Translations under genes and position numbers: made by a program | Part shown: piece by piece, positions 26,577 to 40,500 of the stretch | Numbering within the stretch: the stretch's first letter is position 1 | How the letters are laid out: each line of letters starts with the position of its first letter | Source: Progne subis subis | Taxonomy: Eukaryota; Chordata; Aves; Passeriformes; Hirundinidae | Length of the DNA: 64,000 nt | Direction: 5' to 3' | NCBI GenBank assembly: GCA_022316685.1 | Contig: JAKJHU010000034.1 | Span: 1,240,001-1,304,000 of the forward strand | The notes under the pieces: model-generated | What the model saw: the letters and a program-made list of their open reading frames with translations, nothing else | The model's database searches: none | What the model was told of the DNA's origin: nothing

Positions 26577-29013
26577 GTAAGAGAAACCTGCTTGTCCATT
26601 GCCCCCATGTTGTACCTGTTGCTCGTTCAAAGGCCTATTTAAAATTTCCACCCCTGCTTAGCAGCGTAGCGGTTCTCATTGCTGTTGATGGTAGATGAGT
26701 GCCTAACTACTAGTGTTGATGTGGCTCTATGCAGTTACTCATGTCTTCTGACAAGTAGTTTCAGTTTCTTAAAAGTTAAGTTACACAAATATTATCCCTA
26801 ACCTACCATACGGCTTTTAAACCACCCATAATACAGCCAGTATCTAGAAGAGATGCAGAGCCCCAGAAGCTTGAAAATCTGTGTGTTTATTTCTGGTGGA
26901 ATTGATAGGATTTTGAAGTATCTGCATGAAGGTCAACGTTACAACAACAACAAAAAAGGCAATTTTGGCCAAAAAAGGCATTAAGAAAAAAAGCAATTTT
27001 GATTTGTTGTTACAGGTGAACTTTGCTGCATCTTCGCCCCTCTGACTCCTGGGAATAAAGATGTTGTGAATGTTATGCATTGTTTACAATTTAATGTATC
27101 CCTTTAATGGCATAGTATTTTTTGTGCAAAACAAGTGGTCAGGTAATATCTGGCATAACGTGTACAGTATGTTTTTTGAAATGCTTCATGTACATCACTT
27201 GCTGACACAGTCTCCTGTGGTTATTTTCCTGACTTGAGCTGATTAATGAATGCACGTGTCCGGCCCTATTATGTTTAGGGATTTCAAACAGTATTTTGTG
27301 TTTTGTAAAAAATAATTTTCCCACTGTTCACTCAGTGCTGTGCTAGATACACACAGATAGAACTGTTGTTTCAGGACAAAAGTCTTTTCCAAATACATCT
27401 AGCAAAGGAAAGGTTAATCAAATACAGCTTGCACAGTTCGAAGATTACATTAATATGTATTTCTTAAAATTTGTTTTAGTGACTCAATGATTCTCTGAAA
27501 TAACCAATTTGTGCATATGTCACCACTTCAGAGATAGCCCTGGCTTTTATTCTGCTTGTGGCAAAATCTTTTTTTCCTTGTGTGTACAAACATTTTTCCT
27601 TGTTCTTAAACATGTTAAATCCAGACTGACAGCTGTGCAGGGGGCGTTATAACTTGAATTCTGCCTTTAGCTTTGTTCTTGCAGTTCTCTGCTTTGAGAA
27701 GAGGTTACAGCAAAAGTGGCTTTTGTTCTTGGTCCCCTAAGCTGTTTCCACCATTGCTCCCAGAAGAGTCAGGAAGGTGTGGATTCAGTTTAGGGACATG
27801 CAGAAGCAGTGAGGACCAAGTAATATCAGGATGGCCCTTCAGGAGTGCTCATGTCTGACCCGGCTGATAAAACCCCTTGCTGGGAAGTAACACTGTTAAG
27901 ATGTCTGTCTGAAACAAATGGAGGAAATTTTCTTAACTCCCGATTCATTGCAAATCAAAGCACTGATGATTAAGAAAATACTTTTGTCTGTTAATCATTC
28001 CTTGTTACTTAGATTCTGAGGGTGAGAGCTAAAAGTAGACCAATTAGATGGGAATTAATGGCCATATTTCTAACAATGAGAATAGCTAATTATTAGAAGA
28101 GTTTGCCAAGAGTTGGAGGAGTTTCTCCCTCAATTCATCACCAGTTCTGCCTGTTGTATCATCATCCTTTTAACTGAAGGAGAATTGCTGTAAAAGAGAA
28201 AAAAATAGAGCAGCAGGTTTCTGGACCAGTTAATTGAAAGGCAAACTTTATACTAAAATGTCAATAAAGTCATAAGACAAATTTTATAAGTAAGTTTTTG
28301 TTGTCTATGAAATAGTTGCTGAACTACATGTATTTTTATTTTGCCTTGTGTGAAAGAAATGAACAGTCATCCTTGATTTCACCTTTTGCTACATTAAAGC
28401 TGGGAGTGGGCCTACATTGCAAAAGTCTGTAATGGGAATTCAGAACTGCATCACTGAAAAAAGTCCAGTCCTGTTCTTTGTCTTGTAATTGACTCATCTA
28501 GGACTAGCAGTAGCAGTGTATTTATGAGTGCTGTGGATTTATGAGCATTGCTCACAGAATATGGATGCTTGAGACATTTTCTTCTACTTCATCAGTTATG
28601 CAAATCCAATGCAGTGAAACAGCTACACCTGCAATTTTGCTCCTGAAGGCTTTGGGTTGTGCTTCCAGTGCTTGTTTATTTTTAATGTCAAAAATGAATT
28701 ACTGTTACTCGTCCAGGAATGGCCTTTATTGATTTTGAACATTTACATGCACATTCCATTTCTAAGCTTTGTGGCAAGATTTTTTTATACTTTCAGGTGG
28801 CTTGCAGAGTATCCATGCCTCATGAGACTTGAATGTGTCTTAAAAGTCATCTGAGGCTTGCCTAACCTGAGTTATTCCGAGAAAGGCTAGATTGTTCAGA
28901 AGCAGCTGTTTTTACATAGCAAGTTGTGACTGTAAATGTCAGTGAGATGTTTCAGTTAATAACATAACCATTTCATTTCTAGACATTATACATGTGTGTA
29001 TGTCCTTCCTCAG
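26577..29013 (+). other. SRGAP1: SRGAP1 intron 2
   Basis: This 2437-nt phase-2 intron has donor gtaaga and acceptor ttcctcag. I see no gene, RNA or identifiable transposon in it. The interval 27900-28120 is AT-rich with several TAAT cores and reads like a conserved noncoding block, but conservation cannot be judged from one sequence. Confidence 0.85.
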
Positions 29014-29176
29014 GAAAGACCAGAACCTCTTGTCACCGGTGAATTGCTGGTACTTACTCCTGAACCAAGTGAGAAGGGAAAGCAAAGACCATGCAACACT
29101 GAGTGAGATCTACCTGAACAATGTGATCATGCGGTTCATGCAGATAAGTGAAGACTCCACCAGAATGTTCAAGAAG
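29014..29176 (+). CDS. SRGAP1: SRGAP1 exon 3 (F-BAR)
   Basis: The 163-nt exon starts with the G that completes the Lys codon of exon 2, then reads 54 full codons and ends in phase 0 at AAG before gtaatg. It covers about residues 88-142. Motifs include KDQNLLSPVNCWYLLLNQVR and YLNNVIMRFMQISEDSTRMF, both characteristic of the srGAP F-BAR. The tract just 5' of the acceptor is moderately pyrimidine-rich. If intron 3 were read through, the frame would continue to a stop at 29255-29257. The one apparent difference from the mammalian protein (SEIYL for SDIYL, from memory) is conservative. Confidence 0.96.
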
Positions 29177-31789
29177 GTAATGCCTCTCCTGCAGTCCTTC
29201 ATCTGGGCTTATAAGATGCATGAGGGAGGCAAAAGTGTCTTAATAGATAGCATGTGAGGAGAAGATTCGGCACACACAGCATAAAATCTGTTTTAGCATA
29301 CATATAAATTCTTCATGACTGTTCTCTTGAAGCAAATACTTAGTGCTGAAATGCCTGGGATCCTTCTGTTTATGCTGGTGACCTTAAGAGCTGAATCACA
29401 AATATCCAAAAAGCAGGGGGAAAAGCCTGTCCTCCTCTAAAAAGCACATTTGTCTACCCATGCAGAAAGGAAACAGTTTTCTCTTAGGACTCCCAAAATA
29501 GTAATGCTGTATTAATGAATTATTTGTAAAAAAGAATTTCATTGTGAATGAAACAGATTGAAGACAAAAAAAGAGCTTGCTTTGTAGTCCCTTGACATAA
29601 AGTTGGTAGCATATGCTGCAGTTCTCCTGTCTCCTTTTCTTCCTGATATTAAATATGAACATACACTTTTGATAATGTAAGTATTTCTATTAGATCCTTT
29701 AAGTGTTGTCTCTGTGCGTGTTTGTTCTTGTCCATGACTGTTACGTATTTTCGTAACTCATGCAATGTGTAAATCCCTCATGTGCTAAGCAGGCACTCTA
29801 GGTAACCTTAGCTCAAGATCTGCTATGTGTTTGCAGTCATTGTTGTTAAAATGTTCCAAAAGAAAAATGGATTATAAATGCATATTTGTTAGTCACAGTG
29901 AGATGCTGGTAGACAATCAGCATACAAAAGAGTTCAAGAAGAGTAAAGGTTAAAAGATGTAAAATGTGTGACAAAATTATAGCAATGGTACCCAAGTTAA
30001 TCTTTTCAAAAAGGGAACTGGTTTCACATATAACCGACCATAATTCCAGATAGCACTAGAGTTCTTTGCACTTGAAATTTTGCTTTTCCTTCCCTTCTGT
30101 CCAGGTGAACTGTAAAATGGTGTATTGTTGAAGTTTTTCGTGAAGTGTGTGTCCTTTTATATTCACTCATAATTTATTAATGGAGGTTGCTGCAGCTTCT
30201 CTCTCAAAAGGAGGAAAACAAGTGGATATTTTAAGTGTATTAACAGGAGGCGTATTGTCCCATCTCCCTGATAAACTTGTCTCTGTCCTCTGTGTTTTAC
30301 CCATGCAGGTGCATGGTAAATTTTTCTCTTTCTAGCATAGCTTCTTGAAGAAGAACAAGCAGCTGCTCTTGCTTTTTTATTCCTAACTTGGATTTTCTAA
30401 AGGAGAAAGAAGAAGAGGGAAATTGAGGTGGTCCTGCCATGCATAACCTGCTAAAGCTCACACTGGTAGAGCCCAGATCCTCAGCAGCCCTTTCTTGCCT
30501 TTCATCAGGGTTTGCTAGCTGACACTCAGCGTGAGAGTATCATGTCAAACAGCTGTTAGCTGAGATGGAGTGTGGACAGAGTGAGCCAAGCAAAGGCTGT
30601 GTGCAGGGATCTGAGCCAGACCCCTAATGTTAGGGGAAGGGTGGCAGGAAGACGTGCAGCACCCCAGCACGGTATAAGTGAGCTTCATGGGCACGTGGAC
30701 TGAACGTGGCAGTGCTTGTTCACCAGTATCAATTCTGAGCAAACATTTTTAAGATACTCTTTCAGGCTCAGTACTTGTTGCAGAAGGTTGGTATTTCCAC
30801 CAAGCCCCAGCGTGCACAGTTCTTACTGTGGTGCTTGCTGCAGAGTACTGGTGATTTATTTGCTGTGAGTTCCCAGGGCAGAACTGATGATGAAGCTCTT
30901 CCCGCCCAAACCCTTCCATGATCCTGTGATAATTTGTGTTAGATGTGAATGAGCAGTGTAACTTAAGGTACTCACAGAACTGCATAATGGATGTTTACTG
31001 GGCAACAAAAAGATCAGTTGCAAAACACATCCTGTGCTACAGTTCTCTTTGCAGGAAAGACATCATGGGGCAAAGAGAAGGTGCACTCAGAGTGAGAAAG
31101 GTAACAGCCAACAATGTCCTCCATCAAAATTGTATTCTTCCTGAAGAAAATGGCATTAATTTTGTTGGAGATTTTTAAACATCAAATAGCGTATTTAAGC
31201 AATTTCTGTCAATTTCTGTGGTTCTGCAGATTACTTTTTAAAAGAAATGTCAGAGAAAAGTATAATCAGTCTTAGTAGGTGACGTATCCCTATAAAAGCA
31301 TATGGAATTTCTTTACTGTTCACAGATTTTGGATTAAAGTGGAGACAAACTATCTCCTGCAAATACTTCTACTCTGGAATCTGATCATACTGTTCTGTGA
31401 AATATGTACTGTCTCTCTAAGTAATAAATATAAATAACAAGAAAAGCAGTAATAAGAAGATTTTAAAAATAGACTAACGAGTGCATGCTTAGTATATTAC
31501 TGCAGTCTACGGTCAAGAGCAGGAAATGTTTGTATTCTGTTGTCTCTCACAGTATTGCACACAAGAGCATGTAATGTCTGCAAATCTATGATTCTGTAAT
31601 TTACAAATACCTGTTAGTCAAGCTTCTCTATATTCAGTTATTAGATCTTTTAGTTATTTTACAGCTTATCAATGTAAAGGTGTTACAAGTTACTGCTTTT
31701 ACCTTGTTATAATTCTCATCAGTCTTGCGGCAGCAGGGTACTTCACTCCATTTCCAAGTCTGGAGAGTAAGTACAGGTGGAGGTGGATG

Positions 31790-32420
31790 AGTGTCCCAGG
31801 CCCTTGCCCTGGAGGGATGTCCCTTGAATGGAATATGATAAGCTCATCTCCACCCCTCCCTGGGAGAGAGGACCTAGATGAAGCAGTTCTCTCTCAGGTC
31901 AGAACAAGGCACTGCTTTGACATACCTTCCCAAACCCATTGGTTCTTCCCCTTTGGTACAACCCCTGCTTTCCCTCATAAATACCCCGGAGTTTACCCTG
32001 CTCAGCAGAGAGCTGCCGGCCCTGGCCACCCCTTCACAGGATAATAAAAGCTATCCTGTGGAACTGCTACACGGTGCTTCTGTCTCTCTGTCCCTAAGTC
32101 GGCCTGGGATAACCTCGCAAGGCAGAGCTGAAATCACTGCAAAGAGCTGAACCACTTGCAGCCCCTGGCTGCGCCTTGCTGAGGCTGTCCGGCGGCCGGA
32201 GTTTGCCTGAGACCCCCGGAAAGGCTGTCTCTAGCGAGACCTTCCTCTCTGGAAAGATAGCAGCTATCCAGGTCAGAGTACAAACTCTACGGCCGTTCAC
32301 AAGTACATGCACCGAGTCCACGACCAGAACAGATCTTCATTGTGCTGCCCTGAAACTGCAGTCTTCCTGCTGCAGAAAGTGAAAGTGTCTCAGAGTGGAT
32401 TGCCCCATTGCCCACAAGCA
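31790..32420 (+). mobile_element. LTR-like segment (probable solo LTR of an endogenous retrovirus)
   Basis: The stretch is GC-richer than its surroundings and has LTR architecture in order: a TATA-like cataaatacc at 31976-31985, then AATAAA at 32043-32048 in gataataaaagctatcc, then a pyrimidine-rich tgtctctctgtccc tract at 32081-32094, then a CpG-containing tail through about 32330. The spacing of TATA to AATAAA (about 65 nt) suits a compact R region. No gag, pol or env sequence flanks it, so it would be a solo LTR. Exact ends, TG...CA termini and target duplication could not be fixed. The family is not named with confidence. Confidence 0.5.
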
Positions 32421-34856
32421 AGATAAGGGGAGACAACAGCAAAGTCGTAATCACTCTGAACTTGACTCTTTCTACTCCTCCTTTTCTTCTCCCTCTTTCT
32501 CCTTTCAAGAGGATGAGACTTCCTATTCTGCTTCTCAATGGTAGACATTACTGACTTTTTCCATCTTCCTGGTGGGCATGTTGGTTCTCAAATGAAACTC
32601 TCTGTGAAGTGAGTCCAACATTTTCTAGAGGAGTGTGGCTTGAATTTGTATCTTACGATTGACTCCAGCTTGAATTGTAGTAAAGAAAAGATCAAATAAT
32701 TTCTTCATTTCCCGGACATGCTTACCACTGGAGTATTGTTTTGTTGCCCCTCCTATGTGGGATATAGCACAAGCCAAAAGTTTGTAGCAGCCCCTTTTTC
32801 TACTTGTTCTGTAAAAGGTGTGTGCAGTAGCCAATGATGGTCTGGTAAAATGTAGTGGTGAGGGTGTCTGTGCTCCTTAGTGTTTGTACCTTTCCTTGTC
32901 TCACTCTCTGTTCTTCATCATTCTGATTTTTCCTTTTGTGTGCATTTATACATCTGTCTGGACATTTGGATTGTTTTAGGGAAATGATCCCTACTGGCTC
33001 TACCTTACATGGTCTAATTGGACAGGGTGTGTTGTACCTGACTGTACATGGCTTTGCTGTCTAGTCTGGCCTCCTTAACGTGTTGATATTAATTAATTTC
33101 ATTCTCCCAGGAGCTATTTGTCATTCTTTTTTTCCAGGGATCAGGAACTGGCATTTTTTTAAATGTACTAAATGCAGGACAAAGATAGGCTCTAGTACAG
33201 AGATTCTGTAGCATTTACTGGAAGACATTACGTCAGGCCTCATACTTTCAGATAGGCACCTAATCTCTTTTTTAGTCGCTGGCATATAAAGGCAGTAAGA
33301 TTGCTGTTGATGCCTGGCCTTCATACTGCACATAAAATTACAAAAATAAAGTAGCTAAGTTCAAACCTTGCATGCTTGCATGTTTCTTCAGACAGATGGG
33401 GTAGCTGGCCTCATGGGGACAATTAAAGAATAAAGTAATAAGGAGAAATGTCAAGCAGAAGGGAAAAGTATTATGCAGAATATTTCATGCAGTGATTCTG
33501 GTTACCCCAGCAGTAATAATCAACTGTATAAACACATACCCACAAAATCCTTAAGCAGATTTGTATATTTATAATTTATAAACATGTATTTTCCTTGGAC
33601 AGAAATCTGCATGAGCCTAGATGAACTTATCTTCCAATGTTTACAGGAAAAGATGCTGGAGAAACCAAGCACAATAAATATTTTAGTTCCTTAATCTGGC
33701 TATTAACAAGGAATATGACTACCTACTGAATCTGTTTGGTGTTATACAGATTGTGGCACATAGATTTTTTTTGCATCATTTTCTTAAACATTTAAATGTT
33801 TAAAAGGATAGCAAAGCTGTTTGTTGCTATAGACTGGCAAGTGTGGGACAAAATTTTGCTGAGTTGGCTATGTTAGTGTCACGCAGCTCATGAAATGTCC
33901 ATAAAAGAAGGGTTTGCACTTCACTTCCCGCAGGGACCAGCAGCAGACTCATTTAAAAGCAATAGGCACAGAATATTTTCCTTAAATGATGCAACTGAGT
34001 AGTGTTGTGTATGCTAAATACAGACACTAAGGAGTTCCAGAAAGAACGGGACTGACCCTTAAATTTCAGTTAAACAAGGGTAAAGCTGGAGTGCCAGATT
34101 ATGCTTTAACAGAAATGGATGGGAAAATTTTAACTGATTTCAATGAAAATATATTAATGTGGAATAAAATATTAGGTTTCTCAGACTTTAATCCAGAAAT
34201 ACAAATTTTGATAACATCACATCAGTCGGACCACTGATACGTTGAAGGTTGAGCATATACTGAAAAGAGGGTTTAGGTACATTTGCTTGTCTGTTGCATT
34301 GGTACGATTTATGCTGCTATCAGGTGGAAAAAATAAACTACTGTCTCATAATGCCTTGAACCAGATTAGTAACATATATAATCTTTTTAGCAGGAATTTG
34401 CATGTGCTCTAACATTTTGTATTATATTCTTCATACTTTCGGTTAATAGGTACTAGTGCATTTCTCAGGGACACAGTGAATAAATAAGCACCTTCAGGGA
34501 TTGTTTGTCAGGTTTTAATAGCCTGATTAGAGCTATCAGCTCAGCTCCAGGAAAATGTGTGCTGCATCTTACATTCTGTTGTTTGGGTACCCTGAGGACA
34601 GGCTCCTAGAGGAGTGCAACCGTTCACACATGCTGAACCCTACTGCAGGGAATAGGTAGCATAAACAAGAAATGGGAAAGCAATTAACCACTGAAAACAG
34701 ATTCACTTCTTAACTGGTGCTCTAACATGCCATATTTTACACACTAAAAGCCATATTGCTTGCCACTCAAGTCAGTATTTCTTGATCTTAAATGGTAATG
34801 AAAAATGTGTTGGTTCTTGAAAAATAGATCCTTATATACTTCTGAGTTTAACCAAA

Positions 34857-34880
34857 TTTTTTTTTTTTTTTTTTTTTTTT
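34857..34880. repeat. poly-T tract (T24)
   Basis: Uninterrupted run of 24 T in intron 3. Confidence 0.9.
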
Positions 34881-36611
34881 GGACAATTCCTACAAAATGT
34901 TTCATCAGAATTGAAATCAGTTGAAATGTTATCCATCACTGCAGGCATCCTCTGCAAGTTGGAGTCGACAGATGAAGCGGTGGAAGGATGACTGCTTTGT
35001 GATTGTGTGGCATTGCTTGGTTGTCACTTCCAAATTTTCACTCTTTTTGCTTTCCATTTTGAAGCCTATTTTCATTTTACAAAAGCATCTTTTTCTATTG
35101 TGGTCTCTTCCATTCACTTTGAAATTTACCATTGATCACTGTGTTGCCCTGGAAAAGATCATGTATGCATGTTACCCAGTAAATCCTGAGGGCTGGACTG
35201 CCTGTGTTTCAGTGCTGGACAGAGCTTGAAAGGAGAAGAGGGAAGAAATGGGTCCTACTGAAATAGTGATCATTCACCAAATCCTCAGCTCATCTGATGT
35301 CTATTTTCATTAAGGTGGGACTGCATTAAGAAGAGAAAAGGGTGCATCCTTCAATGAACTGGCTGCTGTGTGCTTTGCTTACAGTAAAATCTCAAGGGGT
35401 AAAGAGAAAATTGGTTTGGGATTTTCTGTCTCACCTTCTCAAACAAACTTTTGCACTACCAGGTTAAGGCATCCTGCCTTAAAATTGCTGTTGCTGTATT
35501 TAGGGCTTGACTTCTCATCAGCCTCCAGATGGCTGTGAGCAACAGTTGAAAGGGATATATTGCTTGAAGCTGGAGTTCATCTAGAGTTTCCTCCCACGTG
35601 GGTGTGCTCTCATCTTAATGTCAAACATCTTACTTGTATGTTTTGCCCTTCTTTCTGCTAAAGTAATTTAAAAAAACACTCATATTCAGCACTATAGAAG
35701 CAGCTATCCAAGAACAAGCAGGTGGCCTCCACTTGGAGCTTTGAGGAGGTGTGTAAGCTGTGTTAGAGCTGCGCTGCTGACTTTTAAAGCCAGGGTGCCA
35801 ATGTAAAGCATTGAAAAGCAACTCAGAAGTTTTGCTAAAGATTTTACAGCATTTCCCCACAGCAGCTTGCAGATCTGCAGTCCTCTTCCAATTCTTCATA
35901 AACACTCTGTGTGCTGTTATAAGTATAAAAATTTGTCCTTCTTATTAGATGAAAATAATGTGATATTTGCGAGGAAATGGAAGTAGTAAACCTTGTGTTC
36001 TAGATACTTCAGAACTAATGCAGACTTCATGAAAATACCAGTCTTTGAAAAGTATAAGCAGTAAGGAAAGTTTCATAGTAATTCTGTGTACCTCAGCTTC
36101 AGAGCAGCTGTTTTACTGTGCCTTAGCTGCTACAGCTAATGCCCTTGGGAATAAAAGAATTTCACTGAAGTGGTTTTTTTTAAGTTACATTCCTAGCTTC
36201 TTGTCAGTGTAAGACCATCTTGCATATAAGGACTGGAGTGAATACTGGTAAGTGATATGACAGGTGCTTTAAAATACTGCCCAGAGTTAAAGTAGGATAG
36301 TAGGAGCAGGAAAAAAAAACACCCCAATTTTTTTGTGGGAGCTACTGTATGTATCTGTTCCATCCTTCAGGAAGACACAGTGAGTGTGATGTGGTTTCTC
36401 CTCATACGTGGATGTTGTGCTGCAAATTCTCATTCAGAAACTGTTACTCCTTCAGGTGTTTTAGTGATGGTCAAGCTTTGGAGATGAGTTGTCCCTGAGG
36501 ATTTTCCTTTGGCTTCTGTACAAATACGAAGTCCTTCTCATAGCTGAGGCCATTATCTATCAGGCAGTTGGAGTTTTTAGAAGTGAGACTAATTATCAAT
36601 TTATTCACAGT

Positions 36612-36633
36612 AAAAAAAAAAAAAAAAAAAAAA
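36612..36633. repeat. poly-A tract (A22)
   Basis: Uninterrupted run of 22 A in intron 3. Confidence 0.9.
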
Positions 36634-37466
36634 TCTCATGTTTCCAGCATGGATGTTAGAATGCTGAGCATCACAGAAGTGTAGCCAGGCTTTTTGCCAA
36701 GTCCTGTAGCTCTATTCTGTGCTGTTTTCCAAAGGCTGTGATACAAATGCCTTCAACTCTTGCACAGTTGCCACCATTTTCATCAGATTGAACTGCTGTG
36801 GAAAACTAACAAAGGAATATATTTCAGTGAGACTCCAATTAAATACTTTTGTTTTGACATACTTGCTTTGATAATAACTACTGCTAAGCATTTCTTTTTT
36901 TCCTGGGTCAGAATGAAAGTAAAGTCACAATCCAGAAAAGCTAAACAAAGCTGGTTCAGCAGCCCACTCTGTGGAATATTATGCAGTTGGGTATCTGTTT
37001 CAAAGAGGAGTCACAATTATTTCTTGCATAAATATTTAGATAGTTGCATGTGCTGAGAAACAAAGACTATCCTAGATGTAAAATTGGGCAGGATGTCCCT
37101 CTAGAATATCATATTCTTTGTGGTTTAGGTTTTGTATATATCATAGGAATTATAAAACAGTACACAGTTTGTTCTATTAAAAACATTAATCTTGAACTTC
37201 ACCCTTTCTGCTGGCACCTAATTTCCTGATGCTTTATGGGGAAAATATCTTAAATTACTTCTGGGTTTCTTTTTAGAAGTCTTCCGTCCAGATGTTATCC
37301 ATCTGCCTCTGCATCCCTGAATCACACTTCTTAGAGTACTGTAATTCAGAATGGTTTTTGTGAGCAACATTGCATTCACTGCCTAGGATGAACAATGAGT
37401 ATAAATATTAAGAAACAGATGTGGTTTTATATACCCTTTTCTAATGTTTTTTATTTTTAATTACAG

Positions 37467-37529
37467 AGTAAAGAGATTTCATTTCAGCTTCATGAAGACT
37501 TAATGAAAGTACTTAACGAGCTTTACACA
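37467..37529 (+). CDS. SRGAP1: SRGAP1 exon 4 (F-BAR, 63-nt exon)
   Basis: Twenty-one codons lie between acceptor attacag and donor gtaagt, phase 0 at both ends. The peptide begins SKEISFQLHEDL and ends ELYT, matching srGAP1 at about residues 143-163 (mammalian EIAFQ, from memory). It is too short to stand out as an ORF and was found by searching for the missing F-BAR segment between exons 3 and 5. Skipping it would keep frame but delete about six helical turns inside the F-BAR. Confidence 0.95.
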
Positions 37530-40500
37530 GTAAGTACGGTTACTTATTTAGCTTATCTTACACAAATTCCGTATCAGACTACTTCTGTAAGCTGTAAGTG
37601 GAGTTTCATCGTCTAAGTTACTCCTAGTGGAGTTACTTATTTTTGTCTTTTACAGAAGCCTAAACTATATTTTTGAAAAGACTACTCACTTGTTTAAAAT
37701 ACAAATGCTAATGCTTTCAGGATTACTCTACATTCAACCCTTTTTCCCCCCAGACTCTAGTAATGCAGTTTATTATAAATTTTGTTGTTTATTAATGAGA
37801 CATTGCTACTCAGAGCTTACCAGAGCAAACTTTTTTCTTTTCTACCTTGTTTTTGTCTATGCTGCCATCTGTTTAGTTTGACTTGTGGACTACACTCAGT
37901 AAAAAAGTATAGGTGTTTGCAGATCCAGTGCTGTGCTGTCTAATTGTTACTTACATGCCCCTCCCCATCCCTGACTGGGATAAGTAAATAATGAAAAGAA
38001 AAACAGAGGATTTTGTAGACTTTCCATACTATTTAGAGAGGTCAAGAAAAAAAACCACTGTGAACATTCTGGCAAGCTCCTGCTAATCCCTAGGAAAATC
38101 TGAGGGAACTTAGGTCTGAACCTGTTTTCTTGTTGGAAACCCATTTACACAACTTGTTACTGCAAAACAATGTCTTGTCCACCTTATGCTATTTCCCCAG
38201 CTATTTTCTGAGGGGATATGTTATGAAAAAGAAAAGAGGCAATAATTGCCCTTTGTAAAAAACACAGCTGTAGAATTAAGAGGAATTGGTGATATGCATC
38301 TTTTATAAAAGCCTGTTGATTCCTGCTTGTTACGGAAGTTGTACATTTAAATTCTCTTTTTTACTCTGGAAGAACTGAAGCATATATGCTCCAGTATCCT
38401 GCATAACAATCTCTAGACAGCTCTGTCCTCAAGATTTGGAGGACCATAAAAAAGAACGTACAATATTGATATCAAGAAAACATTTGTGAAGTTTAGGAAG
38501 TTTAGGAAGCTATCAGCAGTCACTTCTCCACAGGCAGAGCTCAAACATTACTTTTGTGCATCTTGATGATTTTTCTTTCGACCTAGGGAAAATTGTGCAG
38601 CCATCAGTGGATGTGTTGAAGAACATTTGAACTCAAGAACAACTTAGGTGGCAAAAAGGAGATCCAAAGAAAATTAGTTGTCTTTCTGCCCTGACTTCTT
38701 TTGAGTTGTTATGGACACCGTTTTCCAAAGCCTTGCTAAACCGCCACTATTTTTTTGTTGTTGTTTTCTTTGGGGTTTTTTTGTCTGAAACCAGCTCGAT
38801 TTTGTAGGGTGTGATACTGCAAAGCCTTCTTGGCTGAGGCCTGTAGTCAGTGAAGTGTTCTGGGATCAGCATCTGCAAAGTAGTGATAGCCACAGAAAAT
38901 TCACACAGCTGCAGGGGATCAGCCACTGCTGGCACAAGTGGGACTTCAGTGCTGAATACGCCCTGAAGATACAGTCTTGTTGCAATTAAACAGTTGCATA
39001 ACTCCGGTGTCTGTCGAGGCTTGGGATTAGTGCCTGTGCTCCCAGGGTAGGGAAATAGTGACGCATGTGTTGAAATACTTTTCTGAAGTACCAGTGAAAA
39101 TCTGCAAGACTGGACTTTGGTATTTTCACTCTTCTTCTTCACACTAGTGCTGTGTCTTAACACTGATAACCATCAGATTTAATCAGGTATTAACTTCCAT
39201 ATTACTGTTTCCAGTGTATGCTAATTCCTTTCTCAGAATTTAAGATTTTTTTTTTTTTGAATGGGAATATTTTTTATGCTCTAAAAATTCTGAATTTGTC
39301 AACAGTTTGAATCAGGCTACTACTGCAAGATGCCTTCTTGGGATGGAATTTACTTCACCTGATTTTCAGACATCTGCAGTGTAGATACAAATATCTTAGC
39401 ATGCTATCTGGGTTCTAGTTATAGTCCCTGGAAATCTAGTATGGGCAGATGAGACCCCTTTAATCAGATGCAAGAATCTGCTTCAGATTAAGTGATCTGT
39501 ACTGTTAACTTCATTGTCCAGCTTTTCATTGATTGCAAAGGGCTTGGTCAGCTGTACATGTCCACATTTAGCTAAATAAAGCCCACACATAATAAAGTGA
39601 CAATATGGTGCAGAGTAGCATCTGTTTCTCTTCTTGCATGTTTAGAAAGGTCATCATCATATCTGTGTATTATATCTGCTCTTGTACATAAAGATAGAAC
39701 AGTATCTAGGCAGATGGGGACCACATGCACTGGTTTTTAATTCTTTATGACATTTACTGTGTACAGAATAAGATCATAGTGGCCTTATCAGAGCAAGTAT
39801 TGACAGTTTTAATCTCCAGCAGCGACATTTCTCAGTCACAAAAAGGAGATGTCATCTTCTTGTTTGCCCCATGATTTATAGAGGGGGGAAAGTTAAAACT
39901 ATAACAAAACCCCAGTCTTACTGTTGTGAGATAAATCGTTGTGTCCAAAAAAAAGCAAATTAATTTCCAATAATGTGAATAATATACTAATACTGAAGTC
40001 TGTCCTTACTACTTAGTGCCGTTTCTTTGGAAGGAAAGGTGCCTTCATGAAGTATAACTTAAAATGTGATGTCATATTGGAATTTAAATACTTCTAAAGT
40101 CTTTGAGTAAGGGGCAAGTATCAGAGCTTTTAGTATGGATGAAGAAGGTTTAATAATCTGGTTATTTCTTATCATCATGCCTTATCTTACAACAAAGGTC
40201 TGTAAATTAAGGCCTTTGGCTTGTGCTGTCCGCATTAAAACTGCACATCATGTACAGATTTGTTGAAAAAATTAGAACAGAAGCAGGTGAACCACAGAAC
40301 CACAACTTCAGAAGATGTTCTCAGAACAAAGTAGGCTTATTTTGCTGGAATAATCAGAATTTTGCAAGGGAAACCTTAGTTTCTAATTTTCCATCTTTTC
40401 TATGTAAAGGGTTTTTTAAATGTTACATTACATAGGTTTTCTACATGTTTTATGACTAATAAAAATGCATTTTAAAACTCTGTATTTTCAATTTTCAGTT

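Larger units (their letters stand above)
29177..37466 (+). other. SRGAP1: SRGAP1 intron 3
   Basis: This 8290-nt phase-0 intron has donor gtaatg and acceptor aattacag. It contains the LTR-like segment near 31.79-32.42 kb, a T24 tract at 34857-34880 and an A22 tract at 36612-36633. I see no host gene in the rest. Open frames of 60-102 codons on either strand lack recognisable domains. Confidence 0.85.

Noticed and set aside
38747..39163. 138-codon minus-strand ORF ending in an A/C-rich run
   Set aside because: The run resembles a poly-A tail and a retrocopy was considered, but the peptide matches nothing I know and its Lys/Thr-rich C-terminus comes from low-complexity sequence.
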